A stretch of 48,020 nucleotides of DNA from NCBI GenBank assembly GCA_021822985.1, contig JAKAPZ010000005.1, forward strand, positions 1 to 48,020. Reading direction: 5' to 3'. The notes under the pieces were generated by a model. The model did not search any database and was not told the DNA's origin. It saw nothing but the letters and a program-made list of their open reading frames with translations. The stretch is from Thermoplasmata archaeon. Its GTDB lineage: Archaea; Thermoplasmatota; Thermoplasmata; Thermoplasmatales; Thermoplasmataceae. The position numbers were made by a program, and so were the translations under genes. Below, piece after piece: positions 22,907 through 32,106 of the stretch. Numbering within the stretch: position 1 is the first letter of the stretch; every line of letters begins with the position of its first letter.

Positions 22907-25900
22907 GCCGCAACACCTTCCCCGACATCAAAACTCTTGCTGAATATCTCAGTGGTGTTAGTTTCCTTGTTCATTGTAACACCGAAGAGTGATGAAGCGT
23001 ATTTTGTTATGGCATTTTTCTGGGTTATCATTACTATCTGAGCATTAAATGAGTTATCCTTAAGAAGTTTTCCCATGCTTTCTGCATTTACTCCATCAAG
23101 GTACATATCTATTTCATCGAGGAAATACACAGGCGAAGGTTTTATTCTCTGGACGGCGGAGATGAATGCAAGGGCCACAAGGCTCTTTTCCCCTCCGCTG
23201 AGTGAGTTCAGTTTGGAATATACAGTCCCCTTGGGCCTCGCATTGACCAGAAGCTCGGAATTCAGCGGATCATTCTCGTTGGACAAATACAGATTTACAT
23301 CACCTCCATTGGTCAGCATCATGAATATTTTTTTCATCTCATCCCTCACCTTTGTATAAAGATTCACCAGTGTGGTTTTCTTTACATCCTCCAGTTCTGC
23401 CATGAGTTTCAGGAGGCTGTCTATCTCCTCGTTAAGTATCTCTATCTTTCCCCTCAGCTCTTCAAGCCTTTTTTCCTCTTTTTCCAGATCTGCAAGAGCC
23501 AGCTGGTTAACTGGGCCAATTTCTCCAATTTTTCTGTCAAGTTCCTGTATCCTGTTGCTGATCTTCTGCACGCTTGAATAGTCCTGCATAACTTCCCCCC
23601 CTATGGAGGCCATTTCTGCCCTCAGGGAAGAGATTTTTTCCTCATAACTCTGCAGTTTGATCCTTGCTGTAAGAATGGCTGTGTCAATTGTGGCAATATC
23701 CCTGGAAATTTTTTCCTTCTCAACTGCTAATTTTGAAACCTGATCCTCTATGGCCTTGATTTGAGTATAAATCTGTGTATTTTTCTGGTTGATCTGGTTT
23801 TCCATCATGGTATGCTTCTGTATTTCAGCATCCTTTTCCCTTATGATTGCATCAAGATTCTCAATATCTTTCTTGAACTGATCTATTTCTCCATGAAGGC
23901 CTTCATTTTCCCTGATGATTTCTGCCTTTCTCTCCCTGAGCATATTCTGGCTTGTGGAAAGGCTTTCAATGATTTTTCCTGTTTCAGACAGATCGCTTGT
24001 GAGTTTTTCAAGTTCCTTCTGCATTTCAGTCAGATCGTTTTCTCCGTCTCCGCTGTCGCCTATTGTTTCATAGAGTTCTGCCTTCTTTTTATTTAAATTG
24101 ATCAGTGCTTTTCCTGCCTCAGAAATTTGTTCCCTTATATCCTGAAGCACTTTTTCATTTTCCTTTTTTCCGTTATCGAGATTCTGGATGCTTACAGTGA
24201 TTTGCGCAATCTTTTTTTCCGATTCAGAAACTCTCCTCTCAAGTTCACCCAACTGGCCTTTTCCCTCGCTATCTGTCTTCGATATTTCCATGAGTTCTGT
24301 CTGCGTTGCATCACGCCTGGACTTTGCTTCCCTGATAGATGATTCAATTTCCTGCCTTGACTGCCTCAGGGAAACCAGTTCATCTTCCATTTTAATCAGA
24401 TCCTGAGGATTGCCTTTTCTCTCTTTTTTCTCAGTAAAGCCGCCGGTTATTGCCCCTCCTGCATCAAATATATCTCCGTCCAGAGTGACGATCTTGACGC
24501 CGGTCATGTATTTCTTGGCAACCTCCATTGAATCAACAACTATGGTGTCCTGGAACGCATACCAAACTGCGTTTTCATATATTTTATCATAAGTCACATT
24601 CTGACTCATCAATCCCAGGCTCTTTCCTTCATTGAGGATTAGTATGGCCTTTCCTCTCGCCCTTCCTCCTGCAAGTTTGGTGAGAGGCAGGAATGTGAGT
24701 CTTCCTGCCTGTTTGGATTTTAAGAGTTCTATGCACTCCTGGGCAACATCTTCATTGTCCACGACAATGGATCTCAGCCTTGCTCCTGCAGATACATCGA
24801 TAGCTGTCTGGAATTTTGAATCGTAAGATATAAGGTCACCAAGGGCCCTGTGAATTCCGGATATGCTCCCCTTTGATTTTGCATCCATTATGTAGGAAGC
24901 TGCCCTGCCTATGTTTCCCTGTGATCCAAGCTGGCCCCTGAGCTTTTCAACCTCCCTGAGCAGAAACTCAATTCTTTCGTTCAGTTCGGTTCTCTTCTTC
25001 TCGAATGTTTCTATCTGCTTTCCTGATGAAAAATACTCTTCGCTGAGTTTTTCCTTCTTTCCGCTCTTCTCGCCATCTCCTGATTTGATCTTGGAAATTT
25101 TCCATTTTGCCTCACTGAGGCCGTATTTCTCATTGGTGAGAGTTTCTTCCATATTTCCTATCTTTCCTGTAACCGTTGAAATTTCACCCGTGATGGAGTT
25201 TTCCTCGGTATGCTTTACAGCCATGAATGAGTTCAGCTTCTGGATTTCTCCCTCAGTCTCCTTCAGTTCCTTTGATGCTTTTTGGTACTGGCTTGATATG
25301 GATTTCTGGATCTCAATCTTCTGGGCAATCTGTGCCTTCATCACTGAATGCCCCTGCTTGAGTGAATCTTCCTTTTTCCTGTGTGATATGTAATTTTCAG
25401 AAATGCCCTTGAGTTCGTTCTCTATCTGCTCTATCTTTTCTGAATTGGATTCTACCTTTTCTCTTCTCTCTGCCATTGTGTTCTTCTTGTTTGAAACATT
25501 GATCTCGTTCCTTGCCCTTTCGAGTTTCAGAGAATCAAGTTTCTGCCTTATTTCTGTGAGTTGATTCTTTATTTCGAGGCTTATTCCATTCTCAATTTCT
25601 TCCTTTTTGTCTTTCAGTTCTTTCTCCCTGAGATCTATTTCCTTTGTCTTCCTTGAGAATGTTTCTTTTTTCTCATTATTTTCCTCGAGGCTCTGGCTAT
25701 AACTGCTCATGTCAATTTCCATTGACCTGATCTGTATGGAAAGTGAAGTTTTCCTGAGATTCCGTATTTCCTCCTCTATGGAATTTTTCATTTTGAGTTT
25801 TTCAGCTTCCTTCCGGAGGTTTTCAGCGTTAAAATTTATCTCATTCTCAAGGGTCTTGACAGTAGTCAGGTTGGATTCTATTTCATCTATCTTATCTCTT

Positions 25901-26442
25901 GCTGCATCGATCTTGACGTTGTACGATTCAATTCCGCCTATGGATTCAAGCAATTTCCTTCTCTCGTTGCCTGATCTTGCTATAAATTCGTTTATGTCCC
26001 CCTGCAGCACAAAACTATATGAATCAAGCTGTATGCCAACATCATCGAGGAATTTGTCTATATCAGAATGTTTTGCCTTCTTGTCGTTCAGGTAATAGGT
26101 GCTTTTTATTTCTCCATTCACTTCTTCCAGAGTCCTTGCAATTTCAACTTTCTGGAAATCATCACCATCGGCATCCTCAACAAAAACTGCTTTCACGTAT
26201 GCCGAGTTAGATTTTTTTTCACCATTCTTTGAAGTGTGGATGAGATCATCCAGTTTGTCTGCCCTGACAGTCTTTGAAGATCTTGTGCCGAGCACGAAGA
26301 GTAGAGCATCTCCTATATTGCTCTTGCCACTTCCGTTGGGGCCCCCAATCATGGTTAGTCCCGGGCGCATATCAAGTACCGTGCTTCTGGGACCAAATGA
26401 CTTGAAATTCCTGATTTCCATACGGTACAATCTCAATTTCAT
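22903..26442 (-). CDS. smc: Chromosome segregation protein SMC
   Basis: This condensin ATPase of 1179 residues organises and segregates the chromosome. The N-terminal head has Walker A GGPNGSGKSN (33-42) and the Q-loop region SFVLQGDINEFI. Two long coiled coils flank a hinge at about residues 510-680, which includes GDLISYDSKFQTAIDVSAGA and DGDIFDAGGAITGG with the conserved glycines. The C-terminal head has the signature LSGGEKSLVALAF (about 1080) and Walker B VYFLDEIDMYLD (about 1104-1115). All motifs are intact and the length is normal. A GGTGA motif precedes the ATG and a TATA-like atttaaataatac lies upstream. It starts the scpA / small membrane protein / Cas4-like / tyrS gene string. Confidence 0.97.
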   Translation of the reverse strand: MKLRLYRMEIRNFKSFGPRSTVLDMRPGLTMIGGPNGSGKSNIGDALLFVLGTRSSKTVRADKLDDLIHTSKNGEKKSNSAYVKAVFVEDADGDDFQKVEIARTLEEVNGEIKSTYYLNDKKAKHSDIDKFLDDVGIQLDSYSFVLQGDINEFIARSGNERRKLLESIGGIESYNVKIDAARDKIDEIESNLTTVKTLENEINFNAENLRKEAEKLKMKNSIEEEIRNLRKTSLSIQIRSMEIDMSSYSQSLEENNEKKETFSRKTKEIDLREKELKDKKEEIENGISLEIKNQLTEIRQKLDSLKLERARNEINVSNKKNTMAERREKVESNSEKIEQIENELKGISENYISHRKKEDSLKQGHSVMKAQIAQKIEIQKSISSQYQKASKELKETEGEIQKLNSFMAVKHTEENSITGEISTVTGKIGNMEETLTNEKYGLSEAKWKISKIKSGDGEKSGKKEKLSEEYFSSGKQIETFEKKRTELNERIEFLLREVEKLRGQLGSQGNIGRAASYIMDAKSKGSISGIHRALGDLISYDSKFQTAIDVSAGARLRSIVVDNEDVAQECIELLKSKQAGRLTFLPLTKLAGGRARGKAILILNEGKSLGLMSQNVTYDKIYENAVWYAFQDTIVVDSMEVAKKYMTGVKIVTLDGDIFDAGGAITGGFTEKKERKGNPQDLIKMEDELVSLRQSRQEIESSIREAKSRRDATQTELMEISKTDSEGKGQLGELERRVSESEKKIAQITVSIQNLDNGKKENEKVLQDIREQISEAGKALINLNKKKAELYETIGDSGDGENDLTEMQKELEKLTSDLSETGKIIESLSTSQNMLRERKAEIIRENEGLHGEIDQFKKDIENLDAIIREKDAEIQKHTMMENQINQKNTQIYTQIKAIEDQVSKLAVEKEKISRDIATIDTAILTARIKLQSYEEKISSLRAEMASIGGEVMQDYSSVQKISNRIQELDRKIGEIGPVNQLALADLEKEEKRLEELRGKIEILNEEIDSLLKLMAELEDVKKTTLVNLYTKVRDEMKKIFMMLTNGGDVNLYLSNENDPLNSELLVNARPKGTVYSKLNSLSGGEKSLVALAFISAVQRIKPSPVYFLDEIDMYLDGVNAESMGKLLKDNSFNAQIVMITQKNAITKYASSLFGVTMNKETNTTEIFSKSFDVGEGVAA

Positions 26443-26487
26443 TCACCGTCAGACATATGTATGATATGTGTTAAGTATTATTTAAAT

Positions 26488-27054
26488 TTATGTGGCCTCA
26501 TTCATATCAGATTCAAATATTGATGCCGTTTGATCCTGATTTTCTCCTGAGTTCATGTTTTTGACCTTGTTCACTATATTGAAAGCCTCCCCTAAAAGGA
26601 TTCCGGAGGTGAAGGAGAGAAGAACTTCCGTATAGAATATTCCATCAATGTTTGTAGGGTATTCAAATTCCACAAATATTCTTGCGATAAGCGAAACAAG
26701 CCACACAATAAGAATAATTGGGTTGCTTTTGTACATGATGATGTCCCCCTGCTTATACACCGATGAAAGCTTGCCGAATTTATCACCGAAAAATATGCCG
26801 GGTAAAAATGCTATTGCAACTGCCAGCATGTACAGATAATTTTCATAGAGAGAAAGTGCGAGAATTACGGTCAATACAATATAAATGATTGGCCTTCTCA
26901 TCATTCGTGCATAAGAATATTTTCTTCCATTCAACCCGGTCCTGAGATAACGAAACATAATAAGGCCTATAAAGACAAGAAAAAAATAATCTGAATATGG
27001 GGCAGAGCCGTTGTTATTAGATTGTGTAGCAGTGAAATAAATAAATGGTATCAT
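26488..27054 (-). CDS. Multi-pass membrane protein, possibly CcdC/DUF1453-like
   Basis: This 188-residue protein has about five hydrophobic helices: YFFLVFIGLIMF, PIIYIVLTVILALSLY, YMLAVAIAFLPGIFFG, PIILIVWLVSLIARIFV and VLLSFTSGILLGEAFNI. The tail is polar and acidic. The order of segments, with GIFFGDKFGK, YKQGDIIMYKSNPIILIVW and a following conserved Arg, resembles the CcdC-like DUF1453 group, but this is a weak match by eye. A TATA-like tttttatatga lies about 25 bases upstream of the ATG, giving a leaderless mRNA. The gene ends 46 bases before smc, so read-through into smc is possible. Function is unknown. Confidence 0.6.
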   Translation of the reverse strand: MIPFIYFTATQSNNNGSAPYSDYFFLVFIGLIMFRYLRTGLNGRKYSYARMMRRPIIYIVLTVILALSLYENYLYMLAVAIAFLPGIFFGDKFGKLSSVYKQGDIIMYKSNPIILIVWLVSLIARIFVEFEYPTNIDGIFYTEVLLSFTSGILLGEAFNIVNKVKNMNSGENQDQTASIFESDMNEAT

Positions 27055-27170
27055 TGAACGTTAGTTTTGGATCATATAAAAATTTAGCTTGCACTTAATT
27101 TATATTACCTTCCTTGTAAAAAAATTTATCAAAATACGAGATTTTCATGATGCATTGTAGTTTTAATAAT

Positions 27171-27204
27171 TTTAAAAAAATTTCTTCCCCGAATTGTGGG
27201 AAGA
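27171..27204 (-). terminator. Hairpin plus U-tract terminator
   Basis: On the minus strand the arms TCTTCCC and GGGAAGA (27198-27204 and 27183-27189) enclose an 8-base loop and are followed by AAATTTTTTT. It lies 24 bases after the stop of the giant surface-protein gene. Its form is like a bacterial intrinsic terminator, unusual for archaea, which mostly use bare T-tracts. Confidence 0.6.
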
Positions 27205-27227
27205 TTAAAAAATAAAATAAAGATTAA

Positions 27228-30200
27228 TTATTTTCTTCTGAGGAACATTACAATTCCGGCAATAGCGATGATTGCAACTATGACTCCGGTTATGGCATAA
27301 AGTTCCATCGGGGATATCCCCTGAGCGGGCGGTGACGTGAATGTGATATTCTCAGGAACGTTTGCCCCATTCACGGTTACTGACCCGGATGGCGCTGAAT
27401 ATCCGGAAACGTTTGAAACTGTGTATGAATATGTGCCGTTGACTGCATTGAATGTTATTGTGGTTCCATTGGAACTTGAAGTAGCGCCGTTGAACGTCAT
27501 GCTCCAGTGTGTTCCTGACGGAAGGCCTGTTTCCGTGAAAGTGATCTTGTATGTGTACTTTGAAAAGGCTGCTGCCTGAGATATGTTCTTTCCGTTTACA
27601 GTTATGGATCCTGCACTTGAATGATATATCTTGTCAGTGGTAGCAATGTTGTAGGAATATGTTCCGTTTGTAAGTGCAAATGAGTAGGATGATCCTGTGA
27701 TTGCGCCTGATTTGTTTCCATTGCTCAGATTCACATACCATGCTGTTCCTGATGGAAGTCCAGATTCTGTGAATGTTACTTTGAAAGCGCTTTTGAAAGT
27801 AATAGCTGTTGACGCTGGAGCTCCATTGATGTTGAAAGAACCGGTATTCTGAGATGTACCAAAGGCCTTGTCTGATGTTGATACAGTGTATGAATATGTT
27901 CCGTTTGGCAATAAGAAATTGTAAGAAGAACTTGTGATTGCACCTGATTTTGCTCCGCCGCTCAGATTCACAAACCATGCTGTTCCTGATGGGAGACCAG
28001 TTTCTTTAAACACTGCTGCATAGGTAACTTCTGAGAAAGCAATAGATGTGGAAACTGAAGCTCCACTCACGGTAAATGATCCGGAATATGAAGACGGTTT
28101 ATAGGACTTGTCCGATGTTGAAACGATGTATGAATACGTTCCGTTTGCAAGGGAGAAAGTGTAGGAAGATCCTGTGATTGCTCCAGACGATATACTGTTG
28201 CTCAGATTCACATACCAGGCTGTTCCTGATGGAAGGCCTGATTCCGTGAATGCTGCACCATAATTTGATGATGAAGTTGCCGTATACCTCACAGAAATGG
28301 ATACGTTTTTGCCATCGACAGTCAGTTGACCAGATGAGGGATTTACAGCATAGCCTGTAACATTACCCACGGTGTATGGATAATTGATACCATTCGCCTC
28401 AATGAAGGAAATTTTATTTACTGTAAACTCCTTAATACTACCGTTGAAATTAACAATCCATGGAGTCCCCAGAGGAAGCCCTGACTCATTGAAGTTCACA
28501 AAATATAATGAAGGAAACTTGAACGATAGAGTTTGCGAAACCCCTGTAACGTTGAACTCATAGGTGATTGATATGCTTCCTACACTAGCAGTAGCATTAA
28601 ATGTGCCGTTAGGGAAAAGGACAGTAACAGAGTTTCCCGTAATTTGAGTGTAATAATCTATACTGAAATTAAGGTTATAGGCATTAAGTGTCCAGGAGAT
28701 TCCAGCAGGAAGATAATACTCGGTGAATGTCACATTGTACATTTTGGAAAAGTTGAATGTCAGAGAACGGGAAGAGCCTGTGACTTTGTACTCCTGTAAT
28801 TTGTGTACACCCCCTACGCTGGCAGTAGCATTATATGTTCCATCAGGGAAAAGGACAGTAATAGAACTCGCCGTAATTGTGTTGTAATAATAAACTGTGT
28901 CATTGCTGTTGCTCGTGCTAATGACCCATGAAGTCCCTGCAGGGAGGCCTGTCTCGATGAATGTTACATTATACACTATGGGTAATGGGATTGCAATGGA
29001 AAGTGCGGCTCCTGTAACGTTGAACTCCTTTGTCAGGTGTACGCTTCCCGCAGTAACTGAATAATTATATGTACCATTCGGGAGGTAGGCCATCATAGAG
29101 TTTCCCGTAGAGGAATTGGAATAAAACTGGCTGTAATTATTATCATAGGCCGTAAGAATCCATGTGGTACCCGCAGGGAGTTTATTCTCAGAGAATGTTA
29201 CTTTGTAAGTTAAAGGAAATACAATAGTAATTATATTTGTACTTGAAGTTACAGTGATCCCCTTCGATATATGATTATTACTAGTAATTCCACCCAATGT
29301 TGCAGTATAGGTGTAAGCTCCAAATGGAATGTATAAAATCATTGATGAACCGATTGTAGAATTGATGTAGATGAATGTTGTTGAATTATTAATGATCTCT
29401 AACGTAAAAGATTCCCCGGGGGGAACATTCTTTGCATCGACTGTAACTTTCTGGAAATGCGGTAATGTTATGGTGTATGTGCTGCTGGAGCCTGATACCG
29501 TAATGTTTTGCACAAACAAATATGATGATATGGGCCCGGCAAGGAGTTCGTAATTGTTATTTGACAGGTACAAAACCATAGATGAAGATGATGAGTTTAC
29601 CAGATCAAAGGATTCAGTAGTGCTGTTAATAGCCAATGCATTCCAGACAGTTCCTGCTGAAAGAGAAGATTCCTGAACAGTTATTGAATAATAGCCGGGA
29701 AGAGCCACCTGAACGGTAGTCTGGGAAGATACGTTAAATATCAATGTCTTAAGGAAACTTGTGCCAGGACCTGCAAATAATTTATACTCCCCTGCGGGAA
29801 GGTATGCTATCATTGAAGAGGAAGTGGTGGAGTTCCTATACACAATCCCTAAGGATGTATGAAACACTTCATTGAAAAATGGAGGAAAAGTTGAATTGTT
29901 GTTATAAATAAACACCTGCCATGAATTTCCAGAATTGAGTCCACTAACATCAATTGTAACTTTATAAGATGGTGAACTTGTTAACTGTATAGGATTGTTG
30001 CTTAAGGGCAGGGATGGAATAAAATTGCTGATTTTAGCATGAAATGGTTTAGATGTTGCAGATGGCTGAATCTGGTTCTTTGATGTGTGAGAAACATTTC
30101 CCTGTGTGGAAAAAGAGCCGGAAAACGTGGAAAAAAGAAACATTGCTGATAGAAGAACCACACAAATAGCCAGTATACGTTGTTTTTTCCAATTCCTACC

Positions 30201-30263
30201 ATCAGCGGAACTGGAAGTTCCTTTATTGAATTTATACTCTGATAACATATAAATAAGAGTCAT
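27228..30263 (-). CDS. Giant surface protein with eleven ESGLP-type repeats
   Basis: This 1011-residue predicted surface protein has an N-terminal signal segment (ILAICVVLLSAMFLFSTFSG, about residues 30-49) and a C-terminal membrane helix (LYAITGVIVAIIAIAGIVMFL) ending in RRK. Between them are about eleven beta-type units that open with variants of '(F)(T/K)E(S/T)GLP(S/A)GT.W'. The N-terminal four or five are divergent (for example LNSGNSWQV, NVPPGESFT, NKLPAGTTW), while the last four are highly regular (FTESGLPSGTAWYVNLSN). N-glycosylation sequons are dense. A TATA-like tttataga about 27 bases upstream supports the first ATG at 30263. It shares near-identical DNA modules with the 172-2679 gene. 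No enzymatic motif is visible; an adhesion or envelope role is inference. Confidence 0.85.
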   Translation of the reverse strand: MTLIYMLSEYKFNKGTSSSADGRNWKKQRILAICVVLLSAMFLFSTFSGSFSTQGNVSHTSKNQIQPSATSKPFHAKISNFIPSLPLSNNPIQLTSSPSYKVTIDVSGLNSGNSWQVFIYNNNSTFPPFFNEVFHTSLGIVYRNSTTSSSMIAYLPAGEYKLFAGPGTSFLKTLIFNVSSQTTVQVALPGYYSITVQESSLSAGTVWNALAINSTTESFDLVNSSSSSMVLYLSNNNYELLAGPISSYLFVQNITVSGSSSTYTITLPHFQKVTVDAKNVPPGESFTLEIINNSTTFIYINSTIGSSMILYIPFGAYTYTATLGGITSNNHISKGITVTSSTNIITIVFPLTYKVTFSENKLPAGTTWILTAYDNNYSQFYSNSSTGNSMMAYLPNGTYNYSVTAGSVHLTKEFNVTGAALSIAIPLPIVYNVTFIETGLPAGTSWVISTSNSNDTVYYYNTITASSITVLFPDGTYNATASVGGVHKLQEYKVTGSSRSLTFNFSKMYNVTFTEYYLPAGISWTLNAYNLNFSIDYYTQITGNSVTVLFPNGTFNATASVGSISITYEFNVTGVSQTLSFKFPSLYFVNFNESGLPLGTPWIVNFNGSIKEFTVNKISFIEANGINYPYTVGNVTGYAVNPSSGQLTVDGKNVSISVRYTATSSSNYGAAFTESGLPSGTAWYVNLSNSISSGAITGSSYTFSLANGTYSYIVSTSDKSYKPSSYSGSFTVSGASVSTSIAFSEVTYAAVFKETGLPSGTAWFVNLSGGAKSGAITSSSYNFLLPNGTYSYTVSTSDKAFGTSQNTGSFNINGAPASTAITFKSAFKVTFTESGLPSGTAWYVNLSNGNKSGAITGSSYSFALTNGTYSYNIATTDKIYHSSAGSITVNGKNISQAAAFSKYTYKITFTETGLPSGTHWSMTFNGATSSSNGTTITFNAVNGTYSYTVSNVSGYSAPSGSVTVNGANVPENITFTSPPAQGISPMELYAITGVIVAIIAIAGIVMFLRRK
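27720..28260 (-). repeat. Near-identical repeat modules shared with the 172-2679 gene
   Basis: The DNA encoding the FTESGLPSGTAWYVNLSN modules is repeated within this gene (about 27720-27770, 27955-28000, 28195-28250). It also closely matches 430-510 in the first surface gene: gtgtaggaagatcctgtgat occurs at 431 and at about 28159, each followed by ttgctcagattcacatacca. The shared stretches suggest recombination between loci 27 kb apart. Confidence 0.75.
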
Positions 30264-30588
30264 ATCGTATTAAAATGTTTTTCTATAAAGACTGTGACGA
30301 ATTTTGCCATTTTTCATATTTTTATCAGATGATCAAAGAGTCTGTCGATTGGTTCGATGGAAAAACTCGTATCAATCTTTTGTTATCTTATGGTCATGGT
30401 TACCAATGCAGAAAGTGAGAACTCTCAATGATGGAGAACAAGAGGAAAGATATTGCCATGATATTTCTTGTGGGTTTCAGGCCAACCAGATATATTTAAC
30501 AATACATAACACAAATTATATATTTTTGATTTACGACTGAATTAACGTTTTGAGGCAGATTCGTTCCCTATTTTTCTTTTTACAAAAC
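30264..30588. other. Divergent spacer between surface gene and acyl-CoA operon
   Basis: This spacer holds the leaderless promoter of the leftward surface gene (TATA about 27 bases before 30263). It also contains a few short frames, among them about 23 codons from 30430 (MENKRKDIAMIFLVGF) that resemble a broken membrane-protein N-terminus. I see no complete gene, tRNA or convincing RNA element. Confidence 0.4.
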
Positions 30589-30619
30589 TATATAAATATT
30601 AATCTATTAGTACTAATAG
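30588..30619 (+). promoter_or_regulatory. Acyl-CoA operon promoter with perfect 16-bp operator palindrome
   Basis: A strong TATA box (tatataaat, 30589-30597) with an A-rich BRE is followed by the perfect palindrome ctattagtactaatag (30604-30619). It ends 6 bases before the ATG at 30626 and covers the region just before and at the expected transcription start. A repressor bound here would block polymerase loading or escape. Control by an acyl-CoA-responsive regulator is inference; no regulator gene adjoins the operon. Confidence 0.65.
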
Positions 30620-30625
30620 GTTTAT

Positions 30626-32101
30626 ATGCTGAATATCTCAGGCATACTTGATCGTTCTACGGAAAAATGGCCCCGAAAAAATTTCCTGGTGTTCAATGAT
30701 AATCCCTGCACTTTCCTCGAATTCAGGAACAAGGTTCTCATGTGGGCATCCTATCTTAGGAATAGTGGACTTAAGGAAAAAAGCATTATTGCTGTTTATT
30801 CAAGAAACAGGCCCGAAATGATCGAACTATGGATGGCAGCCAACCGTATAGGTGCTATTTTCTCCCCATATAATTTCAACCTCAAGATTGATGAGATAAA
30901 GACACTGGTAAATGATTCCAGGCCATCGATCCTCTTCACAGATGTTGCATTGGGCAATGGACTCGATACGAAGGTTGTGGAGTTCGATAAGGTTAAACTT
31001 TCAGGAACTGATGAACATTTCACCGGGACAAAACCCGATGATGTTTCCACTCTGTTATACACTTCAGGAACTGAATCCGCACCAAAGGGTGTAATGAATA
31101 CGCATCTGAACTGGTATTCCGCTCTCATGAGTTCAATTCACGATCTTGACTGGAAACATGACGATATCTTCCTTTTAAGCATTCCCCTATATCATGTTGC
31201 TGGCCTGTACACATTCCTCGGTTTCATGAATGTAGGCGCAACAGTTGTACTCGAAGCCACACCAAATCCCACAGAGATAGTATCGCTGATCAATAAACAC
31301 AGGGTGACGTATCTCATATTTCCTCCAACACTTTTCATCGGACTCTCACAGTTCGTGAAGGAACCTTTCAGATCTGTTAAAAAATGCATAAGCTTTGGAG
31401 CATTCATCAGTGAATCCCAGTTCGATATGGTATCGAAAATATTCCCGGGGGTGAAGTGGAGGAATTATTACGGAATGACAGAGACCACCCCAATGGGCAC
31501 CACACTTCAGCCCGAGGATTTCGAAAAGAGGAAAGAATCCATAGGCGTGCCCCACATCAACATTTCAATTAAACTCATCAGGGATGATGGAACGGAGGCA
31601 AAACCGGGAGAAGTTGGAGAAATCCTGATGAAGGGGCCCACGGTTGCAAAAGGCTATTTCGGTGACAGGAAACGGACAAGGGCATCCTTTGATCAGGGCT
31701 GGATCAGATCCGGAGATCTTGCAAGAATGGATCAGGAAGGTTTTCTGTACTTCGTTGACAGGAAGAAGGATATTATCCGTACGGGAGGAGAGAATGTACC
31801 GTCTGTAGAGGTTGAGAGGGAACTCCTTGCACATGGAACTATTGCAGAGGCAGCGGTTGTAGGGATCAGGCATCCATACTGGCTTGAAGCTGTCACTGCC
31901 TTTGTTACGCCAAAAAAAGATCATAAGATCGATGAGGAACTGGTACTGGAATATCTTAAATCAAAGTTGGCAAACTACAAGATCCCAAAAAAAATCATGG
32001 TTCTTCAGTCTCTTCCGCATAATGCCAGCGGGAAAATACTGAAAAAGGAATTGAGGGAACAGTACAAGGATCTGTACCTGGATGCTCCCGGCAGGAAATG
32101 A
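30626..32101 (+). CDS. Acyl-CoA synthetase (AMP-forming) 1
   Basis: This 491-residue adenylate-forming ligase activates a carboxylic acid to acyl-CoA with ATP. The P-loop reads YTSGTESAPKG (145-155), with Glu-Ser where Thr-Gly is usual. The A5 motif is YYGMTETTP. The hinge and A8 region includes GWIRSGDLARMDQEGFLYFVD, then RKKDIIRTGGENV, and the A10 lysine lies in NASGKILKKELRE. Overall it resembles medium/long-chain or CaiC-like ligases; the exact acid is not readable. It is the first gene of a five-gene operon and its stop overlaps the ATG of the MaoC frame (ATGA). The promoter has a 16-bp operator-like palindrome. Confidence 0.92.
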   Translation: MLNISGILDRSTEKWPRKNFLVFNDNPCTFLEFRNKVLMWASYLRNSGLKEKSIIAVYSRNRPEMIELWMAANRIGAIFSPYNFNLKIDEIKTLVNDSRPSILFTDVALGNGLDTKVVEFDKVKLSGTDEHFTGTKPDDVSTLLYTSGTESAPKGVMNTHLNWYSALMSSIHDLDWKHDDIFLLSIPLYHVAGLYTFLGFMNVGATVVLEATPNPTEIVSLINKHRVTYLIFPPTLFIGLSQFVKEPFRSVKKCISFGAFISESQFDMVSKIFPGVKWRNYYGMTETTPMGTTLQPEDFEKRKESIGVPHINISIKLIRDDGTEAKPGEVGEILMKGPTVAKGYFGDRKRTRASFDQGWIRSGDLARMDQEGFLYFVDRKKDIIRTGGENVPSVEVERELLAHGTIAEAAVVGIRHPYWLEAVTAFVTPKKDHKIDEELVLEYLKSKLANYKIPKKIMVLQSLPHNASGKILKKELREQYKDLYLDAPGRK

Positions 32102-32106
32102 TCTTC

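Noticed and set aside
23075-26464. Many plus-strand open frames opposite smc
   Set aside because: They are Ser/Phe/Leu-rich antisense shadows of the smc coding strand, without promoters or protein-like motifs.
30304-30540. 78-codon plus-strand frame in the spacer before the acyl-CoA operon
   Set aside because: Composition is not protein-like (Cys/Trp/His-rich, no domain) and it has no promoter at proper spacing.
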